Positions 8,151 to 16,275 of a stretch of 64,000 bases of DNA are shown one piece after another; the first letter of the stretch is position 1, and the number at the start of each line of letters is the position of its first letter. The notes beneath the pieces are model-generated. The model saw only the letters and a program-made list of their open reading frames with translations. It had not been told where the DNA came from and made no database searches. This DNA is from JAIBCM01 sp041395165. GTDB lineage: Bacteria > Verrucomicrobiota > Verrucomicrobiia > JADLBR01 > JAIBCM01. The translations under genes and the position numbers were made by a program. Location of the stretch: positions 186,001 to 250,000 of the forward strand of contig JAWLBA010000001.1 of the NCBI GenBank assembly GCA_041395165.1, written 5' to 3'.

Positions 8151-8654
8151 ATGTCTGTTCCTAAACAACAAATGAAAGAAATGGTAATGATTTCTCCCTT
8201 AACAGTTGTTGCGGGAGTTACGGCGGCTGCGACGGCAATTCGTGGAGCGCTTGGTATTCGACAGGCTTGGACGGCATTTCGTTTAAGTGCTGCAACTCGA
8301 ACGAGAATGTTGGAAACAGCAAGTCGCGGAGGGGAAGCTTCTAATTTGGCTGTGGGAACGATACGAATGGGAAGCCTGGGTAAGGAAAAGGCGATTTCCG
8401 CAGCAGGTTACTCAATTGCTGCGGCTGTAACGGGTAGTGTAGCGGCTATTACGGCGATTAATGATAATAAGGATAGTATTATGCCTGGGGTTCAGGCGCG
8501 TGCGGAAGTGGCTTTTAGTAATGCAGAAAATCGGACGATGGATAACGCAGAAATCAATCGTGGAAACATGGAAGGAATCTGGAAAGCGGCTGCTAATGGT
8601 TCTCCAGCTCCTGTGACCTCACCAACGCCTCAACAGAGTTCTCCAACTCCTTAG
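8151..8654 (+). CDS. Ala-rich helical protein, island member 3 (orphan family)
   Basis: This 167-residue protein is the shortest of the island family. It has two hydrophobic Ala/Gly/Thr-rich segments, about residues 15-36 (SPLTVVAGVTAAATAI) and 84-103 (AAGYSIAAAVTGSVAAITAI), that could span or insert into a membrane. The C-terminus has the clearest version of the shared box: AEINRGNMEGIWKAA (Trp 144), followed by a tail made almost only of Pro, Ser, Thr, Gln and Ala. The upstream region is very AT-rich. Function unknown; the shared C-terminus suggests common targeting or a common partner with members 2, 4 and 5. Confidence 0.7.
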   Translation: MSVPKQQMKEMVMISPLTVVAGVTAAATAIRGALGIRQAWTAFRLSAATRTRMLETASRGGEASNLAVGTIRMGSLGKEKAISAAGYSIAAAVTGSVAAITAINDNKDSIMPGVQARAEVAFSNAENRTMDNAEINRGNMEGIWKAAANGSPAPVTSPTPQQSSPTP

Positions 8655-8684
8655 CGTTTTGGAAACAAACAAAAAGTTTGAGGG

Positions 8685-8712
8685 TTGACTAAGTTTTTCA
8701 TTCAAAGTTAAT
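8685..8712 (+). promoter_or_regulatory. Putative promoter directly upstream of the methyltransferase gene
   Basis: TTGACT at 8685-8690, a 16-base spacer and GTTAAT at 8707-8712 form a sigma-70-like promoter. The predicted transcript start falls within a base or two of the GTG start at 8721, so the mRNA may be leaderless. Confidence 0.45.
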
Positions 8713-8720
8713 CTTGTTTC

Positions 8721-9494
8721 GTGCTACGAAACATCAAGCGATTGTTTTTCGGCAAGAACTCCAACTCTCATTATAAAAAAGAATCGAAGGAGGAGATTTG
8801 GAAGGAGATCGCCAAAAAAAAGCGATGTTTTGCTTCTTATCATTATATTCGAGGAGAAGGCATTGAGATTGGCGGGTTGCATCAGCCCTTAAAAACTTAT
8901 CATGGAGCCAAAGTGTGCTATGTCGATCGACTTAGCACGAAGGAGGTACAGCAATTCTATTCGGATGTCGTTGATCAACCTAAGGTGACTGTGGATTTGG
9001 TAGATGATGGTGAACGTTTGGCGAAAGTGGCAGATGAGAGTTGCGATTTCGTGATTGCGAATCATGTGATAGAACATTGTCGCAACCCGATTGGTGCCAT
9101 TTTTCACATGTTGCGCGTTTTAAAACCGGAAGGCGTTTTATATTTGGCGATTCCTGATAAGCGTTTCACGTTTGATAGAGATCGAAAAATTACGCCATTT
9201 GAACATTTGAAACGGGATTATGAAGAAGGCCCCGAAGTTTCGGATCGTGAACATTATGAAGAATGGTTGCGAGTGATCGAGCGAGTGAAAGATCACGAAA
9301 AATTACAGCGTCGCATTGAAAAATATATTGAAAAACAGGTTAATATTCATTTTCATGTCTGGACCCAATGCGAAATTTTGGAAATGTTTTTGCGAATGAA
9401 ACAGGATTACCATTTCCCGATTGAAATGGAGTTCATTGAGAAAAATGGATTAGAAATTATTGTCGTAGTTCGCAAGGCAGCGATTAGCAATTAG
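8721..9494 (+). CDS. SAM-dependent methyltransferase (type 11-like)
   Basis: The 257-residue protein starts with GTG. A class I methyltransferase core is visible: a GIEIGGL motif near residue 52 in place of the usual GxGxG loop, then CDFVIANHVIEHCRNP (motif II/III with the typical HVIEH) at about 112-126, and LRVLKPEGVLYLAIPD at 134-149. The type is common in glycan and lipid modification clusters. The substrate cannot be predicted. It sits inside the Ala-rich protein island and ahead of the convergent unknown gene and hpnH. Its promoter leaves almost no 5' leader. Confidence 0.8.
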   Translation: MLRNIKRLFFGKNSNSHYKKESKEEIWKEIAKKKRCFASYHYIRGEGIEIGGLHQPLKTYHGAKVCYVDRLSTKEVQQFYSDVVDQPKVTVDLVDDGERLAKVADESCDFVIANHVIEHCRNPIGAIFHMLRVLKPEGVLYLAIPDKRFTFDRDRKITPFEHLKRDYEEGPEVSDREHYEEWLRVIERVKDHEKLQRRIEKYIEKQVNIHFHVWTQCEILEMFLRMKQDYHFPIEMEFIEKNGLEIIVVVRKAAISN

Positions 9495-9520
9495 CCGTTA
9501 GTTAGTAGCTTTAGCTTTTC

Positions 9521-9907
9521 CTAAAGTTCACCCCGTGCAATGGCTGCTTGCCGCGCTTGTTCAGCTTCCGCAGTGCGTTCCGAAGCTTTTTTGGTCATCC
9601 AAGCTTCCCAAGATTTTCCGTTCGCGGTGTCTTCGCCCGTGAAAGCGATGCCTACGATTTGAGAGTAATTCAAGGTAAGTGGCGTGGAATTGCCTTTTAC
9701 AAAAACTTCGACTTGTTGCTGGTCTGTGTCTCGATTGAAAAGGTAGCCTTCCATGACCTGATTGTCTTTCAAAGTTAAAGTGACATCGCCGCGATAATCA
9801 AAGGCTTGATCAATAGCTTCTGAAGTTTCTTGAAGGGAGGCGGGTTGAAAATTTCTGCCTTGAAGCGATGCTTCACGATGGCCGTGGGTTTTAATATCTT
9901 GTGGCAT
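9521..9907 (-). CDS. Hypothetical protein downstream of hpnH
   Basis: The 128-residue protein is hydrophilic, without signal peptide or membrane segment. Residues 38-90 look like a small beta-rich domain (DVTLTLKDNQVMEGYLFNRD, then VEVFVKGNSTPLTLNYSQI), reminiscent of Sm/LSm-like or SH3-like barrels. The C-terminus is a charged Ala/Glu/Arg helix. The gene lies 31 bases downstream of hpnH on the same strand and is likely co-transcribed. I do not recognise a named family, and the LSm-like suggestion is tentative. Confidence 0.65.
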   Translation of the reverse strand: MPQDIKTHGHREASLQGRNFQPASLQETSEAIDQAFDYRGDVTLTLKDNQVMEGYLFNRDTDQQQVEVFVKGNSTPLTLNYSQIVGIAFTGEDTANGKSWEAWMTKKASERTAEAEQARQAAIARGEL

Positions 9908-9938
9908 AAACTCAATAAAAGAAAATGGGTGAAAAGCA

Positions 9939-10952
9939 CTAGCTATAAGCGATGGTGGATTTCACCGTGCGAACGAAACCGGAAAGCGATCCAAAGGTGT
10001 CATTGACTGAAGTGGCTTCGTAGCCGCAATGCACCATGCAGTCGCGACATTTTGCGTTGCCACTGTGTTGACCGTATTGGCTCCAATCGGTTTTTTCGAT
10101 GAGCTCCTTAAAGGTTTTTACGTAACCTTCCTGCAAGAGATAGCAAGGTCGTTGCCAACCGAAAATGTTGTAAGTTGGATTGCCCCAAGGCGTGCAATCG
10201 TAGTCAATTTTGCCTTGCAGAAATTCAATGAAATTGGGGGAAAGATTAAAACGCCAGGAACGCTTCCTGTTTTTGAAAATTTCGCTGAAAAGTTTTTTTG
10301 TCTTATCGCGATGTAAGAAATGCTCTTGATCGGGCGCTTTTTGGTAGCTGTAACCCGGAGAAAGCATCATGCCTTCGACATTCAACTTCATCATTTCATC
10401 GAAGAATTTTTGCACATGTTCGGGGTTGGCTCCATCAAATAACGTGGTGTTGGTGGTGACACGAAAGCCGCGTTTGAGCGCTTCTTTCATGGCTTCGTAG
10501 GCAATTTCATACGTGCCATCGCGGCATACGGCCATGTCGTGTTCTTCCTTGAGACCGTCCATGTGAACGCTGAAGGTGAGATATTTGCTGGGCTTGAAAA
10601 GGTCAAGTTTACGCTTCAAAAGCAGCGCATTAGTGCAAAGATAAATATATTTTTTGCGTTCGATAAGGCCTTCGACGATTTTGTCGATTTCAGGATGAAT
10701 GAGCGGTTCACCGCCCGGGATGGAAACCATTGGTGCTCCGCATTCTTCAGCGGCTGCCCAGCATTGTTCGGGCGTGAGGCGTTTGTTGAGAATGTGATCG
10801 GGATATTGAATCTTTCCGCAACCGGCACAGGACAGGTTGCAGCGAAAAAGCGGTTCTAACATCAGAACCAGGGGGTAATGCTTATTGCGCTTAAGCTTTT
10901 GCTTGATCACATAAGAACTTACCGCCCACATTTGTGAGAGAGGTACTGCCAT
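9939..10952 (-). CDS. hpnH: HpnH-type radical SAM protein (adenosylhopane synthase family)
   Basis: The 337-residue protein carries the radical SAM cluster motif C-x3-C-x2-C as CNLSCAGC (Cys 38, 42, 45), the SAM-binding GGEP segment and a C-terminal Cys-rich region (CRDCMVHCGYEA). Length and sequence, including the start PLSQMWAVSSYVIKQKL, agree with HpnH. HpnH adds a 5'-deoxyadenosyl group to diploptene, the first step to extended C35 hopanoids. The C-terminal Cys may hold an auxiliary cluster. No squalene-hopene cyclase or other hpn gene is in this window, so whether hopanoids are the substrate here is inferred from family only. Confidence 0.88.
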   Translation of the reverse strand: MAVPLSQMWAVSSYVIKQKLKRNKHYPLVLMLEPLFRCNLSCAGCGKIQYPDHILNKRLTPEQCWAAAEECGAPMVSIPGGEPLIHPEIDKIVEGLIERKKYIYLCTNALLLKRKLDLFKPSKYLTFSVHMDGLKEEHDMAVCRDGTYEIAYEAMKEALKRGFRVTTNTTLFDGANPEHVQKFFDEMMKLNVEGMMLSPGYSYQKAPDQEHFLHRDKTKKLFSEIFKNRKRSWRFNLSPNFIEFLQGKIDYDCTPWGNPTYNIFGWQRPCYLLQEGYVKTFKELIEKTDWSQYGQHSGNAKCRDCMVHCGYEATSVNDTFGSLSGFVRTVKSTIAYS

Positions 10953-11065
10953 AGTGCGTCAAACTATAGATAAGCTTGAAGACGTGTCAATGGTGATTGG
11001 TAGTGGTAAGGCAACGAGTAACAGGTTTGAGAGGATGGAATGAAAGCTGAAAGTTAAAGCGGCAT

Positions 11066-11093
11066 TTGACACAAGGAAACATCGGTGTTTAAT
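11066..11093 (+). promoter_or_regulatory. Putative sigma-70-type promoter of island member 4
   Basis: A perfect TTGACA at 11066-11071, a 16-base spacer and TTTAAT at 11088-11093 lie 64 bases upstream of the ATG at 11158. The same -35 core, spacing and -10 occur upstream of member 6. Confidence 0.55.
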
Positions 11094-11157
11094 TGCCTTT
11101 CATTTATTGTTAGGAAGTTTGAGACAATAGTAAGCAGTAGAAAAGGAATGTGAATTT

Positions 11158-12243
11158 ATGACGCCAGCAGCTAGATTGTTAGCTCGAGTTATTGCAGAAC
11201 GCGCGGCAGGCCGCGTGCTCATAGCTAAGGATTTCGCGCGCGATGCCAGAGCTGCACTTGAAACATTTAAGAAGGGACAAGAAACGTTAGATGCTGCCAG
11301 ACTACTTTCTAGAGATCCTGCAAATTTGAGGTTGCAGAGCCAAAATTTTGATAAATTAGTGCAATTTTCGACAAATGCAGAATCTGGTATTTTGGAAGGA
11401 GGAGAGGCATTTGGAGCTCTTTTAGAAGCCATGCAAGCTGGACATGGTGAATTTTCGTTATTTTTGGATAAGGTTTCTAAAATATCTGGGATGCCTGACG
11501 AAGTTTATGAAGTTATCAAGAAAGAGCTTGCCACTTTTGAAGCTGTTGCCGATGTGATTCATAAATATCAAAACGGTGCAATGCGTGGGTTGGATTCGTA
11601 TGAGGGAGTCATGCAAGCCATTAAAAATAAAAAAATTGATGATCTTCCGAAATTATTAGAGCAAGCGGTTAAAGATTGCGATGACATAATCCGCGCTACG
11701 GAACATGCTGTAGCCGCGTTAGAAAGAGCTAACGCGCTATTTGAGCAGCAAGCAGCTCGTATTGTAGCAATCGTGGGTGGAACAGGAGCAACACTTGTGG
11801 CTTTGAGACCAGAGGAAGTTCAAGCTGCTGAGGATTTGGTTGAGGATGCTGTTTTGCATGAAAGAGTGATTTGCGAAGTTGAGAAAAAAGCTAGAAGGAA
11901 GGAATCCTCCTTTGGGCAAAAAGTTTGGGTGAGTCTCAAAGAAGGACCCGATACAACCATGATGGGATTATCACCCGATGTGTTAGATTGGTCAGGAGCT
12001 GGAGCGATGACAGAAGCAGGAATGGCGGGCTATCAGTACGCTAACATGCCCAATCAACCGAAGTGTGATGACCCGATTCCTCAAGCGGTGACACGAGCCG
12101 AAATTTCCCGGATGCGAGCAAATGTGGAAGCGGCATGGAAAGCTTTAGATGAGCAACAGGCTGCTGCTGCGAAACAAACATCGAATGGTGCGACTCCGAA
12201 TTCGCTAATGGCTTCTGATCCAGCCTCTAAACTTTCCCCTTAA
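11158..12243 (+). CDS. Ala-rich helical protein, island member 4 (orphan family)
   Basis: This 361-residue protein is the largest of the island family. The basic N-terminus (ARLLARVIAERAAGRVL) and a following region with the motif QSQNFDKLV match member 1. A long helical, partly coiled region runs to about 230. A hydrophobic Gly/Ala segment (IVAIVGGTGATLVAL) is near 203-217, and another Gly/Ala-rich stretch (SGAGAMTEAGMAGYQYA) is near 281-297. The C-terminal box reads SRMRANVEAAWKAL (Trp 327) and is followed by a Gln/Ala/Ser/Pro tail. There is no known domain or signal peptide. It has its own promoter at 11066-11093. Confidence 0.78.
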   Translation: MTPAARLLARVIAERAAGRVLIAKDFARDARAALETFKKGQETLDAARLLSRDPANLRLQSQNFDKLVQFSTNAESGILEGGEAFGALLEAMQAGHGEFSLFLDKVSKISGMPDEVYEVIKKELATFEAVADVIHKYQNGAMRGLDSYEGVMQAIKNKKIDDLPKLLEQAVKDCDDIIRATEHAVAALERANALFEQQAARIVAIVGGTGATLVALRPEEVQAAEDLVEDAVLHERVICEVEKKARRKESSFGQKVWVSLKEGPDTTMMGLSPDVLDWSGAGAMTEAGMAGYQYANMPNQPKCDDPIPQAVTRAEISRMRANVEAAWKALDEQQAAAAKQTSNGATPNSLMASDPASKLSP

Positions 12244-12340
12244 GCGAATCAAGAATAGAAACAGTTGCTTAAATTATTAATCCGAAACTGCTGCCCACTT
12301 GTTTATAAAGCAACTGGTGGATTTTAATAATTAAGCGTGA

Positions 12341-12354
12341 TATAAAATTTGACA
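12341..12354 (+). promoter_or_regulatory. Shared upstream element of island member 5
   Basis: The 13-mer TATAAAATTTGAC at 12341-12353 (continuing to TTGACA at 12349-12354) is identical to one upstream of member 6 at 13223-13235. It probably contains the -35 box, but no good -10 is seen at 16-18 bases. Confidence 0.4.
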
Positions 12355-12404
12355 GAGAGCGATTCTAATGTTTCTTTTTTATTAAAATAAGGGAAAGCAA
12401 TTTT

Positions 12405-13211
12405 ATGTTTAAAGTGATAACTCGTTTATTAAGGCGTGCGGCGTTGAGAGCTGGCGGTAAACAGGTGAGTCTAACGAATTTGTCTCAACTAGTTAGAGAA
12501 GAGATTTCTGCACTGGGAAGAGAATTAGCTAAAATTGAAACTCATATCGAAGCACTTAAAGGTGGCAGAATTCCTGAGGAATTGATGGCGTGGACAGATG
12601 TTGCTCCCAGAATTCGGGCTATCGAAAAATTGCCGGCCTATCAAAGACCAATAGAGATGCAGAATTTAGCGAATGAAATTAAGACCCAGCTAGTAGCGGA
12701 TCATGCAGAGCTGTGGCGCGAAATGAATAAGGCTGAGGAATTTTGGGAAATAGGATTAGGGGAAGGAACGCTGCCTTCTTTGAAACCCGGTGAATGGGTA
12801 AATGGCGTGCTTCCGATTGGAGCTATGGAATACGTTTATACTGAGCCAAGTGATGTTATGGTTGGTCTTCAAAAAGGAGAAATGCCTTCCACGGCGGGGG
12901 CGGCTGGAGCTTTAAGCAAAGCGATTGTGGATCCGGGTAGCGCTATGGTTGATGTTGCCTGTGAGACCATTCCAGGTTGTAGTGAAACGATTCGCGAAGG
13001 AGAGTCAAAGATTGTAAGAACCATTAGTGAAACGGTTAGCGGAGCTTACGATGCGATAGTGGGAAATAATAAGCCATCGGGAGTTGTTTCGGCGGCCAAG
13101 GAACGAGTGGAACAAGCAACGGCAGCAGTTTGGCAAGCTGTGGAAGCAGGAAATCCAACAGTTCCTCCCAAACAGCCTTCAATCGGACCAGGAATTTCTA
13201 CTGGTGGATAA
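12405..13211 (+). CDS. Ala-rich helical protein, island member 5 (orphan family)
   Basis: This 268-residue protein has a basic amphipathic N-terminus (ITRLLRRAALRAGGK) like members 1 and 4, then a charged helical region to about 125. A Gly/Val-rich central part includes GVLPIGAMEYVY, and a segment with two Cys reads VACETIPGCSET. The C-terminal box is KERVEQATAAVWQAV (Trp 243), followed by a Pro/Gly/Ser tail. It lacks a recognisable domain. The gene has separate upstream signals and stands 161 bases after member 4. Confidence 0.75.
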   Translation: MFKVITRLLRRAALRAGGKQVSLTNLSQLVREEISALGRELAKIETHIEALKGGRIPEELMAWTDVAPRIRAIEKLPAYQRPIEMQNLANEIKTQLVADHAELWREMNKAEEFWEIGLGEGTLPSLKPGEWVNGVLPIGAMEYVYTEPSDVMVGLQKGEMPSTAGAAGALSKAIVDPGSAMVDVACETIPGCSETIREGESKIVRTISETVSGAYDAIVGNNKPSGVVSAAKERVEQATAAVWQAVEAGNPTVPPKQPSIGPGISTGG

Positions 13212-13222
13212 CTAAAAGTTAT

Positions 13223-13258
13223 TATAAAATTTGACGGGACTTTTATTAATGGTTTAAT
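13223..13258 (+). promoter_or_regulatory. Putative promoter of island member 6
   Basis: The element contains TATAAAATTTGAC at 13223-13235 (shared with member 5), TTGACG at 13231-13236, a 16-base spacer and TTTAAT at 13253-13258. It lies 57 bases ahead of the ATG at 13315. Confidence 0.5.
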
Positions 13259-13314
13259 AGATCGACTCATTTATAAGGGAAATATTAATTTAAACTTTAA
13301 TAGAAGAAACTAAT

Positions 13315-14244
13315 ATGGCTAAAGGTAAAGTTATACAATGGGTTGGCCGTTTGTTTGGAATAGCTCCCGAAGCGGATGCCGCAGCTGAAGCGGCGAGATT
13401 AGCTAAATTAGCTGAAACGGCAGAATTGGCCAAAGCAGCACAGGCGGCACAAGCTGTAGCAAGAACAGCGCGTTTGGCAGCAATAACTGAAGCGAATGCA
13501 GCTGTTAGAGGTATTCATGAGGAAATGAGCCTAGCGAATGGCCTTATTACTGGAGGGAGAGCATCTTCGGTAACGCTTTCTTCTATTCTAGGAAGGACAG
13601 GACTTGCTAGCACGAATTCAAAAAGACTCTGTGAAGCAATGAGAGCAATGGCGGCTTCTGCAGAAGGGACTTCCTATGCGAAATCAGCTGCAAATTTAGC
13701 TGAACTTGCAGGTAAAATTGATAGAGCTGTTGCCGGTGCCCAAGTAAGGGCAATGGAAGTTGTCTCACATATAAGACGCGGTTCCGATGCAAAAGTCGTT
13801 GCTGAAGCGGTTGCTAAATGGACTACCGCTCAGGGAGATGTAAGTGTCCTCATGACAGAATTTGAGAATGCGGCGGTGGCTTTTGAAGCTGAAGTGGGTA
13901 AAGAGGTGATAGCTGGAGGTAGTCTTATAGTGGCGCCTGGAATCGCAGGTAGTGATCCCAGTCAAGGTCGGCTTCCAGAACATCCTATGTATTCTTATTT
14001 TAGGCCTATTATTAATGGTGGAGCTGCTGTAGCTGATGGGATTGATACTTTGGTTTTTGGCACTGTTGATTTGGGAGCAACTGTTGTTGGCCAATCCATT
14101 GATTCGCGCGCCAGCTTGGAAAATGCTATGGAGACAGGCGCTGAAAAACTGGATCGGGTTTTTGATCAATTAGAACAAGAAACACAAAGCGGCTTTAGAA
14201 AAGTAGAGAATTCTATTATAAATAATTCAGGTTGGGGAATGTAG
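13315..14244 (+). CDS. Ala-rich helical protein, island member 6 (orphan, divergent C-terminus)
   Basis: This 309-residue protein has a basic start (GKVIQWVGRLFG) followed by a nearly continuous Ala/Glu/Lys helix to residue 60 and more Ala-rich helices to about 200. A Gly/Val-rich hydrophobic region spans about 201-265 (GGSLIVAPGIAG and GTVDLGATVVGQSI). The C-terminal part is a charged helix ending in NNSGWGM, so it lacks the Trp box plus Pro/Ser tail of members 2-5. It belongs to the island by composition, location and promoter, but homology to the others is uncertain. Confidence 0.72.
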   Translation: MAKGKVIQWVGRLFGIAPEADAAAEAARLAKLAETAELAKAAQAAQAVARTARLAAITEANAAVRGIHEEMSLANGLITGGRASSVTLSSILGRTGLASTNSKRLCEAMRAMAASAEGTSYAKSAANLAELAGKIDRAVAGAQVRAMEVVSHIRRGSDAKVVAEAVAKWTTAQGDVSVLMTEFENAAVAFEAEVGKEVIAGGSLIVAPGIAGSDPSQGRLPEHPMYSYFRPIINGGAAVADGIDTLVFGTVDLGATVVGQSIDSRASLENAMETGAEKLDRVFDQLEQETQSGFRKVENSIINNSGWGM

Positions 14245-14323
14245 ATTTTAGTCGATTTGCAGCATTCGCTAACTTGACCGAATCTAGGTATTTTTTTTAA
14301 TTAAGCCATCGATTGCCTGTCGG

Positions 14324-14353
14324 TTGACGGATTGCCCTATTTTCGATTACACT
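14324..14353 (+). promoter_or_regulatory. Putative promoter of yebC
   Basis: TTGACG at 14324-14329, an 18-base spacer and TACACT at 14348-14353 are followed only six bases later by the ATG at 14360. This predicts a leaderless or almost leaderless transcript and argues against a longer in-frame start at 14324. Confidence 0.45.
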
Positions 14354-14359
14354 AGTGTC

Positions 14360-15109
14360 ATGGCAGGACATTCACATTGGGCAAAAATCAAACGGGCGAA
14401 AGGTGCATCGGATGCGAAGAAAGGAAAACTCTTTGGCCGATTAGCTCGGGAAATTTCGATGGCAACCAAATTGGGGGGGGCCGATCCGGGATTTAATCCG
14501 CGATTGCGACAAGCCATTGCCAATGCCAAAGCTGAGTCGATGACGAATGATACCATTAATCGCGCGATTAAAAAAGGTTCAGGCGAATTAGGTGGGGAAA
14601 GTTATGAGGAAATGACTTACGAAGGCTATGGTCCTAGTGGAGTTGCTTTGCTCGTGGAAGCGACTACGGATAATAAAAATCGAACTGCGGCCGAAATTCG
14701 TAGTCTTTTTACAAAAAACGCAGGGAATATGAGTGCTCCGGGAAGTGTGGCATGGATGTTTCAACGTAAAGGGCTGATTTTAATTCCGCAAAAATCGGTA
14801 ACGGAAGAGCAAGTCGTGAATGCTGTATTGGAGGCGGGCGCTGAGGATGTGCAGTTGGGCGATGAAAATTTCGAAGTGACAACGTTGCCGGAAAAATTGT
14901 ATGCGGTAGAGGCCGAGTTGAGAAAAGCCAATTTGCCTGTGGAAAAAAGTCAATTCACTTATCTTTCTACCAATCCGATGACGGTGAGCGATGAACAAGT
15001 TGCTCAACAAGTTTTACAATTGGTCGAGGCATTGGAAGATCATGACGATGTGCAAGCGGTTTATGCCAATAGCGAAATTGCTGATGAAGTTTTAGCGAGG
15101 TTGGTTTAA
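14360..15109 (+). CDS. yebC: YebC/PmpR family protein
   Basis: The 249-residue protein starts with the canonical MAGHSHWAKIKRAKG and shows the three-domain YebC fold: an N-terminal helical domain with RLAREI and ANAKAESMTNDTI, then EGYGPSGVALLVE and NMSAPGSVAWMF, ending in a helical C-terminal domain. Family members were described as transcription regulators, and more recently as translation factors that help ribosomes pass proline stretches. The frame extends 36 bases further upstream, but that extension overlaps the predicted promoter and lacks family similarity, so the ATG at 14360 is chosen. It is followed by ald on the same strand after 65 bases. Confidence 0.93.
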   Translation: MAGHSHWAKIKRAKGASDAKKGKLFGRLAREISMATKLGGADPGFNPRLRQAIANAKAESMTNDTINRAIKKGSGELGGESYEEMTYEGYGPSGVALLVEATTDNKNRTAAEIRSLFTKNAGNMSAPGSVAWMFQRKGLILIPQKSVTEEQVVNAVLEAGAEDVQLGDENFEVTTLPEKLYAVEAELRKANLPVEKSQFTYLSTNPMTVSDEQVAQQVLQLVEALEDHDDVQAVYANSEIADEVLARLV

Positions 15110-15174
15110 GGGTTGGCGACTCCTGATTAATTTGCCTTTACGTTCTGAAAATTCTCGTCAATCTGCTGACACTT

Positions 15175-16275
15175 ATGATTATCGGCGTCCCTAAAGAAAT
15201 TAAAGCACAAGAAAATCGAGTCGCCTTACTTCCCTCAGCGGCTTATCAACTCATTAAACGTGGCCATCAAGTTTTGGTAGAGCGCAATGCCGGTGCTGGC
15301 TCAGGTTATCCGGATGAAGAATATGTGCGAGCTGGAGCCCAAATCATTGAGGAACATGCCACTGTTTTTGAAAAGGCGGAGATGATTGTCAAAGTTAAGG
15401 AGCCGCTCATTTCGGAATATAGTTTGTTGAGAAAAGGTCAGTTACTTTTTACTTATTTGCATTTAGCTGCGGCGCGACCGTTAACCGAAGCGTTAATAAA
15501 ATCGGGATGCACGGCAGTAGCTTACGAAACGATTGAAGTCAATCGTCGTTTGCCTTTATTGGAACCGATGAGCGAAATTGCTGGACGCATGTCGATTATT
15601 GTGGGCGGCTATTTTTTGGCCAAGCATCAGAGTGGCAAGGGTGTTTTACTCGGTGGCGTTCCGGGTGTATTACCGGGCAAAGTCGTGGTGATTGGTGGTG
15701 GCAGCTCGGGGATTAACGCAGCGCGTATGGCAACCGGGTTGGGTGCGGATGTTACCATTTTGGAAGTGGACGCCGAACGCATGCGCTTTTTAGATATCAC
15801 TCTTCACACGGCTCACACGCTTTATTCGAGTGAAGCGCATGTGGAAGAATTGTTGCCTACGGTGGATTTGTTAGTGGGTGCGGTTTTAGTGCCAGGCGCA
15901 CGAGCTCCTAAGTTGATTACTCGTGATATGTTGAAACTTATGAAGCCTGGAACGGTACTGGTGGATATTGCGATTGATCAAGGTGGTTGCGTTGAAACTT
16001 CACGACCTACGACGCACGAAGAGCCGGTTTATATGGAAGAAGGTGTTGTGCATTATTGTGTCGCCAACATGCCGGGTGCTTATGCTCGCACGGCGACTCA
16101 AGCTTTGACCAATGCCACTTATCCTTACATTGAAAACTTAGCCGATAATGGATTAGCTAAAGCCTGTCAACGTCAACCTCAGCTAGTTGGTGGTGTTAAT
16201 GTGCAAGACGGCAAAGTGACTTGTAAACCTGTTGCTGAAGCGTTTGGCATGACTTACGAAGTGCCGAAAGTTTAA
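15175..16275 (+). CDS. ald: Alanine dehydrogenase
   Basis: The 366-residue protein matches NAD-dependent L-alanine dehydrogenase along its whole length. It starts MIIGVPKEIKAQENRVAL and has the KVKEP substrate-binding motif, MSEIAGRMS, and the Rossmann motif GGGSSGINAARMA near residue 178. Its conserved DQGGCVETSRPTTHEEP is the substrate/NAD loop. It interconverts alanine with pyruvate plus ammonia using NAD. It is convergent with the zinc-ribbon gene; the 44 bases between the two stops hold no obvious terminator. Confidence 0.95.
   Translation: MIIGVPKEIKAQENRVALLPSAAYQLIKRGHQVLVERNAGAGSGYPDEEYVRAGAQIIEEHATVFEKAEMIVKVKEPLISEYSLLRKGQLLFTYLHLAAARPLTEALIKSGCTAVAYETIEVNRRLPLLEPMSEIAGRMSIIVGGYFLAKHQSGKGVLLGGVPGVLPGKVVVIGGGSSGINAARMATGLGADVTILEVDAERMRFLDITLHTAHTLYSSEAHVEELLPTVDLLVGAVLVPGARAPKLITRDMLKLMKPGTVLVDIAIDQGGCVETSRPTTHEEPVYMEEGVVHYCVANMPGAYARTATQALTNATYPYIENLADNGLAKACQRQPQLVGGVNVQDGKVTCKPVAEAFGMTYEVPKV

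Noticed and set aside
14324..14359. Longer N-terminus for YebC
   Set aside because: These 12 codons overlap the predicted promoter, and the family start MAGHSHW is at 14360.
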